From Cupriavidus sp. WGlv3 (lineage in GTDB: Bacteria > Pseudomonadota > Gammaproteobacteria > Burkholderiales > Burkholderiaceae), in the NCBI RefSeq assembly GCF_023952475.1, contig NZ_JALHRX010000015.1:62001-126000 (forward strand): a stretch of 64,000 nucleotides of DNA, given 5' to 3'. The position numbers and the translations under genes were made by a program. This document shows positions 59,271-64,000 of this stretch, piece after piece. The stretch's first letter is position 1; every line of letters starts with the position of its first letter. Below the pieces are notes generated by a model that saw nothing but the letters and a program-made list of their open reading frames with translations, did not search any database and was not told the DNA's origin.

Positions 59271-60419
59271 ATGACAAGACGCCTTGCCGCGCTGATGTTC
59301 GCACTGGCCTTGTGCTGGTGCGGCGGCGCATGGGCGCAGGCCGACGCGGCTGGCGCAAAGAAGCCGCTGTCGTTCTTCGACCCGGAAGATGGCGCGCTGG
59401 ACATGAGCGACTTCCTGCTCAACCACAGCGGCGCGCTGCCCGTGCCCACCATCATCACCGAGCCCGCGGTCGGCTATGGTGCGGGCCTCGGGCTGATGTT
59501 CTTCTCGCAATCGATGGCCGACGCGGCCGCCAGCGCCAGGGCCAGCGGCAAGGGCCCGGCGCCGCCCAACATCACCGGCATCGGCGGCGCGTATACCGAG
59601 AATGGCACCTGGGGCGCCGGCGTCGCGCATTTCCACACCTGGGACGGCGACCGTTACCGCTATCTCGGCGCGCTGGCCAAGGTCGATGCCAACCTCGACT
59701 ACTACGGCTTGCGCGACCAGCCGCGTGCCTATGAGCTGCGCGGGGTGTTCCTGGTGCAGCAGCTGCTGGTGCGCATCGCCGACACCCGCTGGTACGTGGG
59801 CCCGCGCTATGTGTATTTCGATTCGACCGCGACCTTCAAGTTTGGCGATGCCGGCGAGCTGGGCAGCTTCGACCGGACCCAGCGCATCGGCAAGGCCGGC
59901 CTGGTGATCGACTACGACTCGCGCGACAACATCTTCTACCCCAGCCACGGCAGCTATGCCGAACTCGAGGCGCAGTTCGCGCGCGGCGGCTTCGGCAGTA
60001 CCCAGTCGTTCAACATGTATAACGCGCGCGGCTTTACCTGGCTGCCGCTGGCGCGCACCGTGATCCTCGGCCTGCGTGCCGATACGCGCTTTTCCAGCGG
60101 CGACGTGCCGTTCTATGCGCAGCCGTACGTCGACCTGCGCGGCGTGCAGAAGGGGCGCTACCAGGACCGCAATGCGCTGGCGGCGGAAATGGAATTGCGC
60201 TGGGACGTGACCCCGCGCTGGTCGCTGCTGGGCTTTACCGGCGTCGGCAAGGCCTATGGGCGCTGGCACGATTTTTCCGATGCTTCGACCATCTACAGCG
60301 TCGGCGCGGGCTTTCGCTACATGATCGCGCGCAAGCTGGGGGTGTCGATCGGCCTCGATGTGGCGCACAGCAAGGGCCAGAACGCGTTCTATATCCAGGT
60401 CGGCAGCGCCTGGCGCTGA
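59271..60419 (+). CDS. BamA/TamA-like outer-membrane beta-barrel protein (no POTRA)
   Basis: 382 aa. A signal peptide (about 3-23, ending GGAWAQA) is followed by a surface-antigen-type barrel: EPAVGYGAGLGLMFFSQS near 65, IDYDSRDNIFYPSHGSYAEL near 215 (the Omp85 barrel motif) and a C-terminus ending QVGSAWR. No room for POTRA repeats, so it is a barrel-only member. ATG 59271 is used; 59256 is an alternative. It is the first plus-strand gene before the FGE/HAD/sulfatase group, 136 bp upstream, so a role in sulfatase substrate passage or assembly is possible but inferred. Confidence 0.85.
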   Translation: MTRRLAALMFALALCWCGGAWAQADAAGAKKPLSFFDPEDGALDMSDFLLNHSGALPVPTIITEPAVGYGAGLGLMFFSQSMADAAASARASGKGPAPPNITGIGGAYTENGTWGAGVAHFHTWDGDRYRYLGALAKVDANLDYYGLRDQPRAYELRGVFLVQQLLVRIADTRWYVGPRYVYFDSTATFKFGDAGELGSFDRTQRIGKAGLVIDYDSRDNIFYPSHGSYAELEAQFARGGFGSTQSFNMYNARGFTWLPLARTVILGLRADTRFSSGDVPFYAQPYVDLRGVQKGRYQDRNALAAEMELRWDVTPRWSLLGFTGVGKAYGRWHDFSDASTIYSVGAGFRYMIARKLGVSIGLDVAHSKGQNAFYIQVGSAWR

Positions 60420-60555
60420 GGCGACAGCGGAATGAGAAAAAAACTTAATTCACTGCTGCCTGAAATCATAAAAAGCTGACTTCTGATTGCCGAACCCATC
60501 TGAGATCATTGTTTTCGCTGATCGGCGCAGTGTTTTGCATACAGAGACAATAGGA

Positions 60556-61788
60556 ATGAGCGGACCACGTGATAGCGGCAATCCCGGTGCAGGCCCCGCG
60601 GCCCTGGCGGCCGCACGGAGCGGCGGCAGGCGGGCGTGGCTGCTGGCGGGCCTGCTCGGCGTCGGGCTCGCGGCCGGCCTTGGCGGCAGCTACTGGTATC
60701 TGAAGGGACGGATCCCGGCCGCGCCGGCAATTGTCGTCGGCGATGGCAAGACGGGTCCCGCCGGCATGGTGCGCGTGCCGGGAGGCGACTTCCTGATGGG
60801 CAGCGACAGCAAGATGGCGCAGCCCAATGAAAAGCCGGCGCACAAGGTGCGCGTGCATGGGTTCTGGATGGACCAGCACCACGTCACCAACGCGCAATTC
60901 CGCAAGTTCGTCGAAGCCACCGGTTATGTCACCACCGCCGAGCGCGCGCCGGACTGGGAAACCCTGCGCGTGCAGCTGCCGCCCGGCACGCCGCGCCCGC
61001 CCGACAGCGCCATGGTCGCGGGCGGCATGGTCTTCGTCGGCACGCCGAGGCCGGTGCCGCTGCAGGACTATTCGCGCTGGTGGCGCTATGTGCCCGGCGC
61101 CGACTGGCGCCATCCGACCGGTCCCGGCAGCTCGATCGAGGGCAAGGACAACCACCCGGTGGTGCAGGTTTCATACGAAGACGCACAGGCGTATGCCAGG
61201 TGGGCCGGGAAGCGGCTGCCGACCGAGGCGGAATGGGAGTTCGCGGCGCGCGGCGGGCTCGAGCAGGCGACCTATGCCTGGGGCGAGCAGTTTGCCCCCG
61301 ACGGCAGGCAGATGGCCAATGTCTGGCAGGGGCAGCAGAACCAGCCGTTCCCCGTGGTCAGCCCCAAGGCCGGCGGCGCGCTGGGCACCAGCCCCGTCGG
61401 CACCTTTCCGCCCAACGGCTACGGCCTTGCCGACATGACCGGCAATGCCTGGCAGTGGGTCGCGGACTGGTACCGCGCCGACCAGTTCCGGCGCGAAGCC
61501 GGCAGGGCGCAGCCGATCGAAAACCCGGCGGGCCCGCTGGCGTCGTGGGACCCTTCCGAACCGGGGGTGCCGGTCAACGCGCCCAAGCGCGTCACGCGCG
61601 GCGGCTCGTTCCTGTGCAACGAGGATTTCTGCCTGAGCTACCGCCCCAGCGCACGGCGCGGCACCGATCCCTTCAACAGCATGTCGCACCTCGGCTTCCG
61701 CCTGGTGATGGACGAAGGCCGCTGGGCGGAAATGCAACGCCGGCCAACGGTGGCCATGACCGGCCATGTCGGGCCCGCAGCGCGCTGA
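60556..61788 (+). CDS. Formylglycine-generating enzyme, membrane-anchored
   Basis: FGE/SUMF1-family sulfatase activator, 410 aa, which converts the sulfatase-motif Cys to formylglycine with O2 and copper. One N-terminal membrane helix (WLLAGLLGVGLAAGLGGSYW, about 27-46) with a positively charged lead predicts a periplasm-facing catalytic domain. The domain starts MVRVPGGDFLMGSD near 70, has RLPTEAEWEFAARGG near 220, and GGSFLCNEDFCLSYRPSARRG with the copper-binding, catalytic Cys354 and Cys359. These cysteines separate true FGE from EgtB-like relatives. ATG 60556 has TAGGA upstream. Sits two genes before a sulfatase with a matching motif. Confidence 0.9.
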   Translation: MSGPRDSGNPGAGPAALAAARSGGRRAWLLAGLLGVGLAAGLGGSYWYLKGRIPAAPAIVVGDGKTGPAGMVRVPGGDFLMGSDSKMAQPNEKPAHKVRVHGFWMDQHHVTNAQFRKFVEATGYVTTAERAPDWETLRVQLPPGTPRPPDSAMVAGGMVFVGTPRPVPLQDYSRWWRYVPGADWRHPTGPGSSIEGKDNHPVVQVSYEDAQAYARWAGKRLPTEAEWEFAARGGLEQATYAWGEQFAPDGRQMANVWQGQQNQPFPVVSPKAGGALGTSPVGTFPPNGYGLADMTGNAWQWVADWYRADQFRREAGRAQPIENPAGPLASWDPSEPGVPVNAPKRVTRGGSFLCNEDFCLSYRPSARRGTDPFNSMSHLGFRLVMDEGRWAEMQRRPTVAMTGHVGPAAR

Positions 61789-61846
61789 CGACGCGCGCGG
61801 ACCACGATTCTTTCCAGAAGCACAATCCGCGTCAGGAGCGAGCAAT

Positions 61847-62920
61847 ATGACCATGGCAGCGACTTCCGCAATCCTTGCCAGCCACACGCGCAAGGCCATC
61901 GCCGCGCTGGCGCTGGCCGGCCTGGCGCTGGCCGGCTGCTCGACCTCCGCGACCGCGCCGACGGCGCAGGATGCGGCCGCGCAGCCGGTGCAGACCGCAC
62001 AGTCGGCGCTGCCGTCGTGGCGCGACGGCGCGGCGCGGCAGGCGTTGCTGAAGTTCGTCGCCGACGTGACGCGACCGGGCTCGCCAGGCTTCGTGCCGCC
62101 AGAGGAGCGCGTGGCCGTGTTCGACAACGACGGCACGCTGTGGAGCGAGCAGCCGCTGTACTTCCAGTTCTTCTTCCTGCTCGACCAGATCCGCGCCGCG
62201 GCGCCGCAGCACCCGGAGTGGCGCAACAACCCGGCCTTCAAGGCGCTGATGGCCAACGATATGCAGGGCCTGATGCGCAACGAAAAGCAGCTGGCCACGC
62301 TGATCGCCAGGGCCAACAGCGGCATGACCGTCGACGAGTACGACCGCACCATCCGCGACTGGCTGGCAAAGTCCCGGCATCCCAAATTCAACCGGCCTTA
62401 CACCGAACTGGTGTACCAGCCGCAGCTGGAACTGCTGTCCTACCTGCGCGCCAATGGCTTCAAGACCTACATTGTCTCGGGCGGCACCATCGACTTCATG
62501 CGGCCGTGGAGCCAGGCCATCTACGGCATCCCGCCCGAACAGGTGATCGGCTCTTCGCAGGCGGTGCGCTACCAGGTGCGCGACGGCAAGCCGGTGCTGG
62601 TGCGCGACCCCAAGCTGGATTTCATCGATGACGGGCCGGGCAAGCCGGTCGGCATCTACCGCCATATCGGCCGCCGGCCCATCCTCGCCGTGGGCAACTC
62701 CGACGGCGACCTGCAGATGCTGGAGTACACCACGGGCGGCGAAGGCCCGCGCCTGGGAGTACTGGTGCATCACGACGATGCCGAGCGCGAGTTCGCCTAT
62801 GACCGCCAGTCCAGGGTGGGCAAGCTCGACAAGGCCCTTGACGCGGCCCGCGTCAAGGGCTGGACGGTGGTCAGCATGAAGCGGGACTGGCAGCAGGTCT
62901 ATCCGGCCGGCAAGCCATGA
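61847..62920 (+). CDS. HAD-superfamily phosphatase-like lipoprotein
   Basis: 357 aa. An N-terminal signal with lipobox LALAGC gives lipidated Cys31. The HAD nucleophile motif is VFDNDGTLW (Asp93, Asp95), followed by a helical cap, IVSGGTIDFM as motif II, a Lys in RDPKLDF and motif IV VGNSDGDLQML. All catalytic positions look intact, so phosphatase activity on a small ester is likely. Start 61847 follows CAGGAGCGAGCA. It is between the FGE gene (58 bp) and the sulfatase gene (65 bp); such trios recur with sulfatases in other proteobacteria, as I recall. Confidence 0.87.
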   Translation: MTMAATSAILASHTRKAIAALALAGLALAGCSTSATAPTAQDAAAQPVQTAQSALPSWRDGAARQALLKFVADVTRPGSPGFVPPEERVAVFDNDGTLWSEQPLYFQFFFLLDQIRAAAPQHPEWRNNPAFKALMANDMQGLMRNEKQLATLIARANSGMTVDEYDRTIRDWLAKSRHPKFNRPYTELVYQPQLELLSYLRANGFKTYIVSGGTIDFMRPWSQAIYGIPPEQVIGSSQAVRYQVRDGKPVLVRDPKLDFIDDGPGKPVGIYRHIGRRPILAVGNSDGDLQMLEYTTGGEGPRLGVLVHHDDAEREFAYDRQSRVGKLDKALDAARVKGWTVVSMKRDWQQVYPAGKP

Positions 62921-62985
62921 CCACACGTATCAGCGGCAAACCAGCGGCAAACCGACCGTAACGGGTCAATGAACGGAGGCGGGAC

Positions 62986-64000
62986 ATGCACAGAGTTGAA
63001 GAACGCATAGTCAGAGGGCGGAGGTCCAGGCTGGCGCTGCTGGCCGTGGCCGCCGTGGTGGTCGCGGTGACAGGCTGCGACAAGAAGGAAACCGCGCCAA
63101 AGGCGCAGCAGCCGGCGGCGCAGGCGCCCGCCGCGACGCCGGCACCGAGCGCGGCCGCACCGGTACCGGCCCGCGAGAATCCGCCAGTGGCGACCAGCGC
63201 GCCGGTTGCCGCGGCCTCCGCGCCCGCGCTGGCGGCACCGGCCGCCTCCGGCAAGAAGCCGAACATCCTGGTGATCTTTGGCGATGACATCGGCCAGACC
63301 AACATCAGCGCCTACAGCCATGGCGTGGTAGGTTACCGCACCCCGAACATCGACCGCATTGCCCAGGAGGGCATGCTGTTCACCGACTACTACGGCGAGA
63401 ACAGCTGCACCGCCGGCCGCTCCACCTTCATCACCGGTGAAGTCGGGCTGCGCACGGGCCTGCTGAAGGTCGGCATCCCGGGCGCGCCGGTGGGCCTGCA
63501 GGCGCAGAACGTGACCATTGCCCAGGCGCTCAAGCCGCTGGGCTATGCCACCGGCCAGTTCGGCAAGAACCACCTGGGCGACCGCAACGAGTACCTGCCC
63601 ACCGCGCACGGCTTCGACGAGTTCTTCGGCAACCTCTATCACCTGAACGCGGAGGAGGAGCCGGAGCGCCCGTACTATCCGAAGAACGACGAGGCCTGGG
63701 TCAAGGCCAACGCGCCGCGCGGCGTGATCCACTCCTTTGCCGACGGCAAGGTCCAGGACACCGGCCCGCTGAACCGCAAGCGCATGGAGACCATCGACGA
63801 CGAGACCACCACGGCGGCGATCGGCTTCATCGACAAGCAGGTGAAGGCCGACAAGCCCTTCTTCGTGTGGATGAACACCACCCGCATGCACGTGTTCACC
63901 CACGTGCGCGAGTCGATGCGGGGGCAGAGCGGCATGCCGGGCAACGAGTACGCCGACGGCATGATCGAGCACGACGGCCACGTCGGCAAGCTGCTCAAGG
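62986..64000 (+). CDS. Lipoprotein type I sulfatase (arylsulfatase-like), cut by window end
   Basis: At least 338 codons with no stop before the window ends; translated directly from 62986. The N-terminus has a signal and lipobox VTGC (lipidated Cys31), then an Ala/Pro-rich linker (about 35-88). The alkaline-phosphatase fold begins KKPNILVIFGDDIGQTN with metal ligands Asp100 and Asp101. The sulfatase signature CTAGR at Cys141-Arg145 fits C-x-P/A-x-R, so Cys141 is the residue converted to formylglycine. FGKNHLGD near 190 supplies the Lys and His. GGAGGCGGGAC precedes the start. Hydrolyses a sulfate ester in the periplasm; substrate unknown. Its activator FGE is two genes upstream. Confidence 0.9.
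   Translation, partial: MHRVEERIVRGRRSRLALLAVAAVVVAVTGCDKKETAPKAQQPAAQAPAATPAPSAAAPVPARENPPVATSAPVAAASAPALAAPAASGKKPNILVIFGDDIGQTNISAYSHGVVGYRTPNIDRIAQEGMLFTDYYGENSCTAGRSTFITGEVGLRTGLLKVGIPGAPVGLQAQNVTIAQALKPLGYATGQFGKNHLGDRNEYLPTAHGFDEFFGNLYHLNAEEEPERPYYPKNDEAWVKANAPRGVIHSFADGKVQDTGPLNRKRMETIDDETTTAAIGFIDKQVKADKPFFVWMNTTRMHVFTHVRESMRGQSGMPGNEYADGMIEHDGHVGKLLK

Noticed and set aside
1..64000. CRISPR arrays, tRNA or rRNA genes, insertion sequences, prophage
   Set aside because: No regularly spaced direct repeats, cloverleaf-like sequence, transposase or phage gene was recognised; the REP-like units are only imperfectly paired repeats. A tRNA or Rfam scan could still reveal small RNAs.

Overview
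The window is a 64 kb piece of a GC-rich beta-proteobacterial chromosome. Gene content and order point to Cupriavidus (Ralstonia eutropha group): a fadB-pncA-fadA-acyl-CoA dehydrogenase operon, a D-erythronate/L-threonate catabolic cluster of the kind characterised in R. eutropha, a Bug-type periplasmic binding protein, and the mltG-tmk-holB-pilZ-tatD housekeeping block. This assignment is from memory of families and synteny, not from a search. I see no rRNA, tRNA, CRISPR array, insertion sequence, prophage or plasmid origin. Gene density is high and no gene looks broken; the only truncated gene is the sulfatase cut by the right edge.

Layout. 1-2.8 kb: end of a branched-chain amino-acid type ABC transporter operon (livM, livG, livF). 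2.9-4.5 kb: an amino-acid permease on the minus strand. 4.95-16.4 kb: a long plus-strand run of ten genes. It begins with beta-oxidation (FadB, nicotinamidase, thiolase, acyl-CoA dehydrogenase, SDR, hotdog thioesterase) and continues with a CurA-like reductase, a class II aldolase, a second SDR and an epoxide-hydrolase-like protein. 16.4-18.2 kb (minus): macro-domain protein and iron-dependent alcohol dehydrogenase. 18.5-21.1 kb (plus): HSL-type esterase, Bug receptor, acyl-CoA thioesterase. 21.3-28.3 kb (minus): the complete tetronate pathway (gntR, ltnD, otnK, otnC, MFS transporter, otnI, denD). 28.4-31.1 kb: GNAT, TANGO2-like NRDE, DUF4936 and YgfZ. 31.3-37.1 kb (plus): mltG, tmk, holB, pilZ-domain gene, GNAT, tatD, ankyrin gene, DUF1232 gene. 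37.1-42.8 kb: egtB, azoR/lysR divergent pair, DoxX, DUF4136 lipoprotein, REC-EAL phosphodiesterase. 43.0-46.6 kb: a long FtsK and a cupin. 46.7-50.3 kb (minus): LysR, flavin monooxygenase and two CMD-fold proteins in overlapping order. 50.4-53.4 kb: a binding-protein/permease fusion of the osmoprotectant family converging on a MocR regulator. 53.6-57.0 kb: DUF2970, tri-haem cytochrome c and a Tat-exported spermidine-dehydrogenase-like flavoenzyme. 57.0-59.0 kb (minus): PlsC-type acyltransferase and a phenol-MetA-type outer-membrane protein. 59.3-64.0 kb (plus): beta-barrel protein, membrane-anchored formylglycine-generating enzyme, HAD lipoprotein phosphatase and a lipoprotein type I sulfatase that runs off the end.

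Most striking points: the envelope-targeted sulfatase plus its own anchored activating enzyme at the right end; a LivF whose Walker A lysine is arginine; a tandem CMD pair in which one member has no cysteine; paired inverted REP-like repeats splitting operons at three places; a nicotinamidase inside a beta-oxidation operon; and several clean palindromes in divergent promoters. The sulfatase gene (from 62986) is an open-ended reading frame that a stop-bounded ORF search would miss.
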